Assembly: GCA_007115975.1 (NCBI GenBank)
Contig: SKJJ01000097.1
Location: 1-45,958 of the forward strand
DNA: 45,958 nt
Reading direction: 5' to 3'
Origin: Chitinispirillum sp.
GTDB taxonomy: Bacteria; Fibrobacterota; Chitinivibrionia; Chitinivibrionales; Chitinispirillaceae
Positions 9,037-16,757 of the stretch are shown here, in pieces (within the stretch, counting starts at the first letter, position 1; each line of letters opens with the position of its first letter). The notes beneath the pieces were generated by a model, which did no database searches, had not been told where the DNA came from, and was given only the letters and a program-made list of their open reading frames with translations. The position numbers and the translations under genes were made by a program.

Positions 9037-9336
9037 TCAGGACGAAGAGGAGGTTGATTTGGTATCTGATGATTTTGAGGAGGGGCTGTCTGTTTTTGCA
9101 GAGCTTCCCGTTGCAGAACTATCAGCACTGGCCTTTTTTTTATATGAATCTGAACGGTAATCGGTAATGTAAAACCCACTGCCCTTAAATAAAAAACCGG
9201 CTCCGGCGGAAAAGAGTCTTTGTACCGTTCCGTCGCACTTCTCTTTTTTACACTTTTTCAGTGGCTGGGCATTTATACTCTGGAACTCCTCAAACACAAA
9301 GCCACATTTATCACATTTGTAGTCGTAGGTTGGCAT
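9037..9336 (-). CDS. FmdB-family zinc-ribbon protein
   Basis: Protein of 99 residues. The N-terminus is the CxxC...C..C zinc ribbon typical of the FmdB regulatory family (MPTYDYKCDKCG, then CKKEKC). The middle has the GAGFLFKGSGFY motif also usual for this family. The C-terminal 35 residues are a low-complexity Ser/Thr/Lys/Asp tail. The molecular role is unknown even for well-studied members. It is directly upstream of obg, probably in the same transcript. Confidence 0.9.
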   Translation of the reverse strand: MPTYDYKCDKCGFVFEEFQSINAQPLKKCKKEKCDGTVQRLFSAGAGFLFKGSGFYITDYRSDSYKKKASADSSATGSSAKTDSPSSKSSDTKSTSSSS

Positions 9337-9450
9337 AGTTGTTCACTCCTTGGCTTAGTGGTAAGATTAAACACCTCACGCTCGCAACTTTGAGCCACAG
9401 GGTAGCGGGAGAAAAATAATTTTTGAGCATGCAAAACAGCAATCGGTCAT

Positions 9451-10731
9451 TTATACATCGGCAAACAGGTCGTAATCGGATGCACCAATAATTGTGGCCT
9501 TTGTAATGGTTCCAGGGGAAAAATTGCCGGATCGGATCATAACCCTGCCATCAACTTCCGGAGCATCAAAACGGGTTCTTGCCTCAAAATTGAAATCATG
9601 ATCATCGCTTACCCGATCGATAATCACCTCCATTTGGGAGCCAATGCGGGACTCAAGGATTTCTCTGCTGATCTCCCTCTGTATAGTCATAAGCTCATCG
9701 CATCGCCTCTGGACTGTTTTGTTGACAGGTCTTGGACGTAAGTTATACGCCTCAGTTCCCTCTTCGGGGGAGAAGGGGAAAACTCCGAGTTTGTCAAACC
9801 GTGCAAATTCAATGAACTCCGTGAGCTCAAAAAAGTGTCTTTCAGTTTCACCCGGAAATCCGATAATAAACGAACTTCGTATTGCAGAATCGGTAATTTT
9901 AGTTCTTATTTTCTCAATAAGCCTGTAGATTTTTGATGAAGGGGGTTTGCGGTTCATGGCTGTGAGGATGGGATCCGCAATGTGCTGGAGTGGGATATCA
10001 AAGTAGGAGCATACTCTTTTTTCAGATGCGACAAGTTCAAGCAGCTCATCAGAAATAAAGTTGGGATGCAGATACATCATTCTGATCCACGGGAATCGGG
10101 TTTGGGCCAGCAGTTTCTCCAGTAAGTTTACAAGTGATGCGCCGATATCTTTTCCGTAGCGGGTCGTATCCTGAGCGACAAGGATTAATTCACGGGCCCC
10201 TTTATCGTACAGCCATTGTGCTTCATCAAGAATATCCGCAGGTGTTCGGCTTTTAAGGCTGCCTCTAATAGAAGGGATAACACAGAAGGTGCAGTGATGA
10301 GAGCATCCTTCGGCAATTTTCAGATGTTGCGTTGCAATGGGTTCAAAAAGGGTGCGCTCAAATGATGGCGTTACTGATGTGCTCTTGGCGATATCTTTGA
10401 GTACGGTCTGCCAGTCGTTGACTCCGGTCCAGATATCAACTTCGGGGAGCTTTTGCTGCGCCTGAGACCGGAAGCGTTCTGAGAAACAGCCGCACACTAT
10501 CAGTTTTGAACATTTCCCGTTGGTTTTGTAGGAAGCCATGGAAAGAATGGTCTCGATAGCCTCTTCCTGTGCCTCCCTGATGAATGCACAGGTATTTACA
10601 ATGATTATTTCGGCATCACTGCACTCCTGTGTATGGGTGAAACCGTTTGAAGTAAAGAGGTGAAGAATACGCTCACCATCGATAGCATTCTTACTACAAC
10701 CCAGATTTTGAAGAGATATGGTTGTCATCAA
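9451..10731 (-). CDS. Ribosomal protein S12 methylthiotransferase RimO
   Basis: Radical-SAM enzyme that adds a methylthio group to an aspartate of ribosomal protein S12. The N-terminal UPF0004 domain carries three Cys for the second iron-sulfur cluster (LGCSKN, NTCAF, VCGCFSE). The radical-SAM motif CSHHCTFC is followed by VIPSIRGS, which favours RimO over MiaB. A TRAM domain ends the protein. The 426 residues are close to the usual 430-440. The start is ATG 10731 or the adjacent ATG; AGGA lies about 9 bases upstream. The terminator at 10746-10779 stands just before it, so it needs its own promoter or read-through. Confidence 0.93.
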   Translation of the reverse strand: MMTTISLQNLGCSKNAIDGERILHLFTSNGFTHTQECSDAEIIIVNTCAFIREAQEEAIETILSMASYKTNGKCSKLIVCGCFSERFRSQAQQKLPEVDIWTGVNDWQTVLKDIAKSTSVTPSFERTLFEPIATQHLKIAEGCSHHCTFCVIPSIRGSLKSRTPADILDEAQWLYDKGARELILVAQDTTRYGKDIGASLVNLLEKLLAQTRFPWIRMMYLHPNFISDELLELVASEKRVCSYFDIPLQHIADPILTAMNRKPPSSKIYRLIEKIRTKITDSAIRSSFIIGFPGETERHFFELTEFIEFARFDKLGVFPFSPEEGTEAYNLRPRPVNKTVQRRCDELMTIQREISREILESRIGSQMEVIIDRVSDDHDFNFEARTRFDAPEVDGRVMIRSGNFSPGTITKATIIGASDYDLFADV

Positions 10732-10745
10732 TCAGTAGTCCTTGT

Positions 10746-10779
10746 AAAAAAAAAAGTTTTGCCCGACTTCGGGCAAAAC
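10746..10779 (-). terminator. Rho-independent terminator after the SPOR lipoprotein
   Basis: On the leftward strand GTTTTGCCCG pairs with CGGGCAAAAC over 10 bp with a 4-base loop, followed by ten U residues. It lies 27 bp after the SPOR lipoprotein stop and 15 bp before the rimO start, so it separates the two genes. Confidence 0.93.
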
Positions 10780-10806
10780 CTTGTTTTGAAAAATGTTTAA
10801 GCAGCT

Positions 10807-11529
10807 CTACCAGCCGGAACCCCAGTCATCAGTACCCCAGTTGTCGTCATCATTTTCAGCAGAAGGTACCGTCTCCTGCTCCTGCTGTGGAGGTTGAGAA
10901 ACTGGCTTAGGTTCTGCTGGTGGTGAAGCCGTTGTAGTCCTTGGGGTAGGGGAGTCTACCGGCTCTTGCTGTGGTTCTGCTCTCGCAGGAGTGTCCCAGC
11001 TTGACTGACTTTGGCCGAAACCGGAACCACTGATGCCCACATTGTCGTTTGCTCTGTTGTCAACCCAGTAGTCGTACCCCTGGGGTTGCAGACTGTTTTC
11101 GCCAAAAGATCTGGCGATTGAAATACCTGTAAAACCGCCGATCCTCACTCTGTAATAGGTGCCATAGAGATTTGGACTTGGGTTTTCCACTTTAGCTACA
11201 TAGGCAGGAAACCCAAGATCGTTCAGATCAGAAGAGAGCTTGTTGGCAGCAGTGAGTGATTTAACAGTTGCAACCTGTGTGACATATCGGCCTCCCTCTG
11301 TAAAAGTGACCCTGGGAGGGGTGGGTCTGGTTGTTTGCGGTTGGCTTTCACGAACCGGTTTTTCTTCTGTTTCAAAAAATTCATCAAACACATCTTTTGC
11401 ATCTGTTTCGAAAGACTGGTCCAGGCTTGGTGCCGGAGTAGTTTGCCGGACCGGTTCTTCGTCTTTGGAACATCCCAGAAGTGCTGCTGTGATAACAACC
11501 CCAGCAATCAGGAACTTGCCTTTGTACAT
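10807..11529 (-). CDS. SPOR-domain lipoprotein
   Basis: Lipoprotein of 240 residues. The signal peptide ends in the lipobox ALLGC at Cys20, so it should be lipid-anchored. Residues ~80-160 form a SPOR-like domain (GRYVTQVATVKSLTAANKL, then YYRVRIGGF), which in known members binds denuded peptidoglycan, often at the division site. The rest is Pro/Gln/Thr-rich linker, with an acidic tail (DDDNWGTDDWGSGW). GGAGGA sits at ideal spacing before the ATG. It is followed by a strong terminator. A peptidoglycan or cell-division role is inferred from the domain only. Confidence 0.85.
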   Translation of the reverse strand: MYKGKFLIAGVVITAALLGCSKDEEPVRQTTPAPSLDQSFETDAKDVFDEFFETEEKPVRESQPQTTRPTPPRVTFTEGGRYVTQVATVKSLTAANKLSSDLNDLGFPAYVAKVENPSPNLYGTYYRVRIGGFTGISIARSFGENSLQPQGYDYWVDNRANDNVGISGSGFGQSQSSWDTPARAEPQQEPVDSPTPRTTTASPPAEPKPVSQPPQQEQETVPSAENDDDNWGTDDWGSGW

Positions 11530-11638
11530 AGTTCCTCCTTTACCTTTAAAAGCAGTATAAGCGAGTGATTAATTTACAAAATTTACCATTGTATTAAAAT
11601 TACAATATAAACAGTTAAAAGACCATCATTTTTCCCAA

Positions 11639-12733
11639 TTAATAGACTCCCGGGGGTAATGACATCAAAATCCGTTTAGCTTCAATTGCCTGTGGGGTTT
11701 GCGGGTATCTTTCAACCAACATGTTTATTACGCGTCTGGAAGCTGAAATATTTCCGTTGCGCATAAGTTCTGTTGCCCTTGCAGAAAGACTTGCTGCCCT
11801 GGAGAGGTCGCGGGTGGAAACACCGCTTCCCGAAACGTTTCTTCTGCCTCTGCTTGACCTTGAAACAGAAAAAGAGTAATCACCGTACGAAACCACGAGG
11901 CATTTTTTTTCCCTGCCTCTGAAACTGCACACCTTTTTTTCACTGAAAAGAGAAAAATGTTCATACTCTTTGTATGTTGCGTTTATAGAGAGCAGCTGTA
12001 CACCGTTGATTATTATGTTAAATCCCGATGGGAGTGGGGACAGGTTTTGTAACTGGTACTTAAAATCATATCTGATTGTTCGGTTACTGACTTCTGGTGC
12101 TGCCTGCTGCGCTGAACCGTAGATTCGCTCAATTTGCAGAGCATCAATGGTATAGATAACCTTCAGTGCGGTGTCTACAGTAAGCTCAAGTCTCTCAAAC
12201 CAACTCTCCTTTATGGCCGCACCCATATCTTCGAATGAGTAACCAAAATGTTTATTTGAAGGAGTAACGGTGATGTTCCAGACTGGTTGCTGGTTATAGT
12301 TTGACCGCTGAACAGAGATGGTGGTGTTTTTGTGCAGATCAGATATGAAATGGTTACTTTTATACTGTAACACCGCCTCGATAGACATGTCAATTATTTC
12401 GGCGGGGTTGAGGATACCCAGCAGAAGATCACGGGTGTTTTGGGGATAATTTTCGTTGGCTAAGAGAACAGAGAACAGTTCACCATCAAACGTTTCCTGG
12501 TAAAGAGGTTCTTCAAGACCAAGCCGGGTAGCAGCTAGTTTCATCTCCTCTGCAATAATTCCAGACAATTGCAGTTCCACGGTATATTCAGAAGGGAGGT
12601 GAGGGAACAGCAACTGCTGTGGCGTTTTAATATCAGCTAAAATGCGGTGAGAGTGCTCTGTACTGTTTTCTGCGGTTACTGCAGAGAAAAAGATCGCGAT
12701 AAAAAAGAGAATCGGCAGTGCGAAGCGAATCAT
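11639..12733 (-). CDS. Secreted protein of unknown function, TPR-like C-terminus
   Basis: Predicted exported protein of about 364 residues. The start at 12733 gives a classic signal peptide (MIRFALPILFFIAIFFSAVTA) and lies 4 bp after the hisB stop, suggesting translational coupling; an upstream in-frame ATG at 12784 would overlap hisB and add 17 charged residues. The mature part is rich in beta strands (residues ~60-270). A Ser/Arg/Gly-rich linker follows, then a helical pair (SARATELMRNG, RRVINMLVERYP) that resembles one tetratricopeptide unit. No family recognised. Co-transcription with hisB need not mean a histidine role. Confidence 0.7.
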   Translation of the reverse strand: MIRFALPILFFIAIFFSAVTAENSTEHSHRILADIKTPQQLLFPHLPSEYTVELQLSGIIAEEMKLAATRLGLEEPLYQETFDGELFSVLLANENYPQNTRDLLLGILNPAEIIDMSIEAVLQYKSNHFISDLHKNTTISVQRSNYNQQPVWNITVTPSNKHFGYSFEDMGAAIKESWFERLELTVDTALKVIYTIDALQIERIYGSAQQAAPEVSNRTIRYDFKYQLQNLSPLPSGFNIIINGVQLLSINATYKEYEHFSLFSEKKVCSFRGREKKCLVVSYGDYSFSVSRSSRGRRNVSGSGVSTRDLSRAASLSARATELMRNGNISASRRVINMLVERYPQTPQAIEAKRILMSLPPGVY

Positions 12734-12737
12734 CCGT

Positions 12738-13328
12738 TCAGAGTACTCCCTTTGTGGTCGGGATATCCTCTGATGCTTTCTCATTTATACTGCATGCCTC
12801 TGAGAGAGCTTTGCCAAAAGCCTTGAATACGGCCTCAATCGAGTGGTGGTTGTTTCTTCCCCTTATAAGGTCGACGTGCAGAGTGGACCGGGAATGATCG
12901 GTGAAAGACTTCAGGAAGTCCTCCACAAGGTCACACTCAAAATTGCCGATAGTTCTGTCCTGAACAGCAACATTGTAGACTAAATTCTGCCGCCCAGATA
13001 TATCTAGAACTACCCGTACCAGCGATTCATCCATTGGTACATAGGACGTACCGTACCTTTTAATGCCCTTGCAGTCCTCCAGCGCATCCTTAAACGCTTT
13101 TCCAAGGCATATTCCGATATCTTCGGCGCTGTGGTGGAAGTCAATGTGAGTGTCTCCCGAGCAGGAGATCTTAAGGTCAAAGAGCCCATGTTTTGAAAAA
13201 AGTGTCAGCATGTGATCAAAGAAGCCATTACCACTGTTTATTACCGATTCGCCCTTTCCATCGATGGTAAGGTCTGCGACAATATCGGTTTCATTGGTTT
13301 GGCGTTTTACCTGTGCAGAACGGCGCAT
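12738..13328 (-). CDS. Imidazoleglycerol-phosphate dehydratase
   Basis: HisB (EC 4.2.1.19) dehydrates imidazole glycerol phosphate to imidazole acetol phosphate in histidine synthesis. The 196 residues match the monofunctional enzyme. Conserved manganese-binding motifs are visible: GFFDHMLTLFSKHG, DFHHSAEDIG and the C-terminal RNNHHSIEAVFKA. It lies 90 bp after hisC, which makes the substrate for a later step, so this is a partial histidine operon on the leftward strand. Confidence 0.96.
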   Translation of the reverse strand: MRRSAQVKRQTNETDIVADLTIDGKGESVINSGNGFFDHMLTLFSKHGLFDLKISCSGDTHIDFHHSAEDIGICLGKAFKDALEDCKGIKRYGTSYVPMDESLVRVVLDISGRQNLVYNVAVQDRTIGNFECDLVEDFLKSFTDHSRSTLHVDLIRGRNNHHSIEAVFKAFGKALSEACSINEKASEDIPTTKGVL

Positions 13329-13418
13329 TTGATCTCCTTGTACGGTGCTTTATGGTACTTTGTTTCGATTTTTAAAGTAGAGTACTGTTGTCTTTTTTCC
13401 AGTCAGATTAAAAAGTAA

Positions 13419-14504
13419 CTAAAGCGACTGCTGGTTTTCAAAAAAATTCATTAGGTGCGTCCTGAGACAGCTGTTTTCTTCAACGGTACCTATACTTATC
13501 CGCAAACAGTTTTCCAGCAAATCGTATGAGGAAACATCACGGACCAGAATGTCATTGCTTACCAGATAGTCAAAAAGCTGCTGTTTTTTGGGTGTTCTTA
13601 CCAGAATGAAATTTGCATCGGTGGGGTAGACGTTATCGAAGGGAAGTTGACTTAGATATTGGAACATTTCCTGTCGCTGCGCTAAGGTTTTCTCCACGCC
13701 TGCATCGATTTTAGTGCGGTTTTCCAGAATCAGTGTTGCAACATATTCGGAGAAGAAATTGATGTTGTAGGGGAGTTTGATCTTGTTGATCTCTGCTATG
13801 ACCTGCTCTGCAGCGATTATGTAACCAACCCGCAATCCTGCAGCTCCAAGTGCCTTGGAGAAGGTTCGGGTGATAATAAGATTTGGATACTTATCAATAA
13901 GCTCCACTGCATTGTAGCCACCAAATTCTATATACGCCTGATCCAAAATGAGAATTCCACGGTGAACTTCAAGAATAGCAAGAATCTGTTGTTTGGAAAG
14001 AGTGCTGCCCGTAGGATTATTTGGTGAACAGAGGATAAGAACAGCGCTGGGGTTCACCTCAACGGCACTGCAAATAGCAGGTACATCGTATTGAAGCTGC
14101 TCGTTGAGGTTAACGACTTTTACGTCTCCGCCAATCCCCCTTACAAGCAGGTTATATACGGTAAACGTCGGGGTGCAGATAACTGCAGAGGATGATTTAT
14201 TTACGAAAGAGAGCAAGAGAATGAGAAGCATCTCATTGGAACCGTTGCCGGCAATGATATTTTTGGGTGCAACGCCGGTGTAGCGGGCCAAGCTCTCCTT
14301 GAGCCTCTCGGGAATAAAACTGGGGTACCTGTTCCAGGGACGACTCTTACAAAAAGAGGCTGCAATCTCCTTTACCTCTTCATCCCAGTCACAGGGGTTT
14401 TCGTTTTGATTTAGTTTGGTATTTGCCAGCTGTTTTTTGAGGTGATACTTGTCTAATCCCCTGACATCTGCATTGATCAGTTGGAGCACTTCTTCAGTCT
14501 TCAT
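13419..14504 (-). CDS. Histidinol-phosphate aminotransferase
   Basis: HisC (EC 2.6.1.9), a PLP-dependent fold-type I enzyme of histidine synthesis, 361 residues. The Schiff-base lysine is Lys217 in TFSKALGAAGLRVGY. Other family marks are LNQNENP near residue 32, AGNGSNE near 85 and SPNNPTG near 160. The first 11 bases overlap the end of the small membrane protein gene at 14494-14634, suggesting coupled translation. hisB follows. Confidence 0.95.
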   Translation of the reverse strand: MKTEEVLQLINADVRGLDKYHLKKQLANTKLNQNENPCDWDEEVKEIAASFCKSRPWNRYPSFIPERLKESLARYTGVAPKNIIAGNGSNEMLLILLLSFVNKSSSAVICTPTFTVYNLLVRGIGGDVKVVNLNEQLQYDVPAICSAVEVNPSAVLILCSPNNPTGSTLSKQQILAILEVHRGILILDQAYIEFGGYNAVELIDKYPNLIITRTFSKALGAAGLRVGYIIAAEQVIAEINKIKLPYNINFFSEYVATLILENRTKIDAGVEKTLAQRQEMFQYLSQLPFDNVYPTDANFILVRTPKKQQLFDYLVSNDILVRDVSSYDLLENCLRISIGTVEENSCLRTHLMNFFENQQSL

Positions 14505-14634
14505 AATATTTCTCGATATCGCTTGCTAACTCACTCACCGTTTTGTCCATTTCGTTGAGTTCTACATTCAGATAGAACATGAGAATAATTACACAAATCA
14601 GGGCAATTATAAAAAAAACGGTCCATATGAGCAT
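14494..14634 (-). CDS. 46-residue single-pass membrane protein overlapping hisC
   Basis: A small gene. The product starts MLIWTVFFIIALICVIILMF, a clear transmembrane helix of about 20 residues, and ends with a charged, coiled-coil-like tail (NEMDKTVSELASDIEKYYED). AGGA lies 7 bases before the ATG at 14634. The stop overlaps the hisC start by 11 bases, so it is probably the first gene of the his transcript. The hydrophobic helix followed by an acidic heptad-like tail, together with the ribosome-binding site and overlap, supports a real gene, but no family is recognised and function is unknown. Confidence 0.65.
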   Translation of the reverse strand: MLIWTVFFIIALICVIILMFYLNVELNEMDKTVSELASDIEKYYED

Positions 14635-14850
14635 AAAAGGTCCTGTGTTGATGATTGTTATTATTTAAAATATAACAGTTTGTTAGAAATTAAAAAGGAA
14701 ATTAGGATGAATTAAAAATCTATGGGGAAAGAGGGTGAAAAAACTATGTGATTTTTTGTTCTCAGGTAAAAGGGGGCTACGTTCTTACCTTAACAATTCA
14801 GGGGACTGGCGGGGAAAAAAATGATGGTTAAGAACACTTATTAGTACATG

Positions 14851-14882
14851 GCCCTCTGCGGAATAGTTGTTCCACAGAGGGC
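14851..14882 (-). terminator. Hairpin downstream of the GH45 gene
   Basis: GCCCTCTGCGGAA and TTCCACAGAGGGC pair over 13 positions with one mismatch and a 6-base loop, 26 bp beyond the GH45 stop. No good U-tract follows on the leftward strand. A transcription end or mRNA-protecting hairpin is likely. Confidence 0.55.
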
Positions 14883-14907
14883 GGTGACAAGAAGAGGTGG
14901 TGGACCA

Positions 14908-16371
14908 CTAAAACGATGTATAATAAAGGTCAATGAGTTCCTGTGGACACGGCACTTCCTGATAGGTAAATGTCGGATTATTGGCAGCATGCATCCAGTC
15001 AACATACCAGATACAGCCTTCCCACAGGTCTCGTCTTTCAGGGTAGATCTCTGGATCAAAGAGTGTATTGCACATTTTTCTTACGCAGTTTTTCATGTCA
15101 TTCATTGTGAACTGCCAGTTTGTTGATGGTCCAAGTTTGCCTTCACAGTAGCCAGCAAATCCACCATACCTTTTGCCGACCAGTGACTCCTCTCCTGCGT
15201 CTACTCCCCACTGTACAGCACATCCCCCTTCAAAGGCACCAAGGCCTCCTCCAGGTATCATCAGATCAAACTGACCGGTGTCATCATCAACGTCATGACC
15301 AATATTTGACGCCATAACGATCATCATCTTTCCCCCGATTGCTCTTTCGGTGTGCCGGGCTGCATGGGGTCCATGCTTTCCCCCGTCGAACTGAATTTTA
15401 AAGCATTTGCCGCACTCATCACTTCCTGCGGGAACTGCAGCAAACCCATATGCCAGGTTCTCACATACAGCAAATGGAACATGGCTGTAGCAGGTGTAGG
15501 CTTGGCCACCGCTTCTACAACCGCTTGTTGTACCTGCGGTGGTAATCTCGTTATTATTGATATCGCAGGTGGCAGCAAGTTTACGGGTGTGATCGGACCA
15601 TGAACAATGAGGTTTGCAGCAGTCCCAGTACCGGGATGCCCAGCCGCTCTGGTTTCCGCTCACAGGAGATGGCATCCGTCCATCACAGCTTCTGGTTATA
15701 TTCTCCAGTCTTGATTCACTGACTGTTTCAAGAGTTATCGTGATATTGTTTTGTTGGTAAGCAGCAATGGGGTGAGATAGTGAATGGTACCCATCGGCTG
15801 TTACCAAAAGAGTATCCACTGCTGCCTGAGCGATTTTCATTGATGAGGCACTATCTCCGGATACTGTAATGGCAGCTCTGCTTTGCACTGATGAGACATA
15901 TCTGAAAAGACTTCTGTTCTCTTCGTGATTAACGGCGATCATGTATACACCAGCGCCGAATCTGTTCAATGGCAGCGAGACAACATTAAACCCAGCATTG
16001 AGTTTTCCTGCGTTGAATTCATACACCATTTTTCCTGCGACACTGTATACAGTAATTGAAACGGGCGACTTCTTGGACAATACGATCTCCAGTTCTGTGC
16101 CGTGAAGGGAGGCAGAGGGGGTTGGCCTGGTTATATTGTGTGCAAAGACAGAGGTTATCTCTCCACTAAGTTCAAAATATCCGTTTGAACTGGTTGATGA
16201 GCTGATATGGGTGTGCTCAGAGAGTCTAACGTCTGCACCGGAAACGGGGTTGCCTGATTGGTTTTGAACTCTCCCTCTGAGGTTAATTGCCTGAGCCTGA
16301 AGAGAGAAAACGGAAGATAAAAGTAGGATTGTAAAAAACGCAGATAGTTTCGAAGTTTTTTTTATGGTCAT
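14908..16371 (-). CDS. Secreted GH45 endoglucanase
   Basis: Predicted extracellular cellulase (EC 3.2.1.4), 487 residues. A signal peptide (to about residue 28) is followed by a carboxypeptidase-regulatory-like beta domain (LRGRVQNQSGNPVSGADVRL). A sorting-tail/FlgD-like domain comes next at ~95-160 (SITVYSVAGKMVYEF, FGAGVYMIAVN). The catalytic GH45 domain spans ~225-487. The family signature ASRYWDCCKPHCSW holds one predicted catalytic Asp (Asp250), and FDLMIPGGGLG holds the other (Asp369). The Cys-rich sequence is typical of GH45. A GGGG ribosome-binding site precedes the ATG. The adhesion or sorting-like module lies N-terminal to the enzyme, unlike the usual C-terminal position. The neighbouring PL14-like gene suggests polysaccharide degradation. 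Confidence 0.93.
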   Translation of the reverse strand: MTIKKTSKLSAFFTILLLSSVFSLQAQAINLRGRVQNQSGNPVSGADVRLSEHTHISSSTSSNGYFELSGEITSVFAHNITRPTPSASLHGTELEIVLSKKSPVSITVYSVAGKMVYEFNAGKLNAGFNVVSLPLNRFGAGVYMIAVNHEENRSLFRYVSSVQSRAAITVSGDSASSMKIAQAAVDTLLVTADGYHSLSHPIAAYQQNNITITLETVSESRLENITRSCDGRMPSPVSGNQSGWASRYWDCCKPHCSWSDHTRKLAATCDINNNEITTAGTTSGCRSGGQAYTCYSHVPFAVCENLAYGFAAVPAGSDECGKCFKIQFDGGKHGPHAARHTERAIGGKMMIVMASNIGHDVDDDTGQFDLMIPGGGLGAFEGGCAVQWGVDAGEESLVGKRYGGFAGYCEGKLGPSTNWQFTMNDMKNCVRKMCNTLFDPEIYPERRDLWEGCIWYVDWMHAANNPTFTYQEVPCPQELIDLYYTSF

Positions 16372-16634
16372 CTGGTGTTCCCCTTTTAATGTAAGTTGCG
16401 GTTATATAATACAGGAAAAACACATGCTGCTTTTACAATTAAATAATATAAGGTTTTGTTCAGCATAAGGCGGTTTTTTTCGTGAAATCCCTGTTTTTTG
16501 CCGATAGTAGAATGCTGGAAGCAAATGTTTAATTTGTACAAAAGAGTAATTTTCGTTGAGAGAATAGATCACATCGTCTGTTTAAAGGCAACTGGGCATA
16601 TCTGTTTTTTTAAATACCTTTTTACAGGAAGGTA

Positions 16635-16709
16635 ATGAAAGCGCTGTCAGTTGCAGCTTTTTGTTTGAGCATTGTCGTTAGACCTGTCGTATTGATTGTT
16701 ATAACGTGA
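16635..16709 (+). CDS. Possible 24-residue hydrophobic peptide
   Basis: A very short rightward ORF whose product (MKALSVAAFC...) is almost entirely hydrophobic. It starts just after AGGAAGG (with AGGA about 5 bases before the ATG) and stops 7 bp before a strong hairpin. It could be a small membrane peptide, or a remnant of a signal peptide. There is no homology evidence, so chance remains quite possible. Confidence 0.2.
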   Translation: MKALSVAAFCLSIVVRPVVLIVIT

Positions 16710-16715
16710 ACGGTA

Positions 16716-16752
16716 TCTCTCTATAGTCAGTAAAGCAAGGACTATAGAGAGA
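16716..16752. terminator. Hairpin downstream of the PL14-like gene
   Basis: TCTCTCTATAGTC and GACTATAGAGAGA form a perfect 13-bp stem with an 11-base loop, 6 bp beyond the stop of the leftward gene. It lacks a U-tract on either strand, so termination is inferred from position and stem strength. Confidence 0.5.
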
Positions 16753-16757
16753 AAAAA

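Larger units (their letters stand above)
16372..16757. other. 386-bp intergenic region between the GH45 and PL14-like genes
   Basis: AT-rich upstream sequence of the GH45 gene, including a plausible leftward promoter area near 16400-16440 that I could not define to the base. It also contains a possible 24-residue ORF (16635-16709) and the hairpin at 16716-16752, both described separately. Confidence 0.5.

Noticed and set aside
9337..9450. tRNA-like sequence before the fmdB-like gene
   Set aside because: It has a D-loop-like string (TTAGTGGTAAGA) but no TPsiC-loop GTTCGAATC and no closed acceptor stem.
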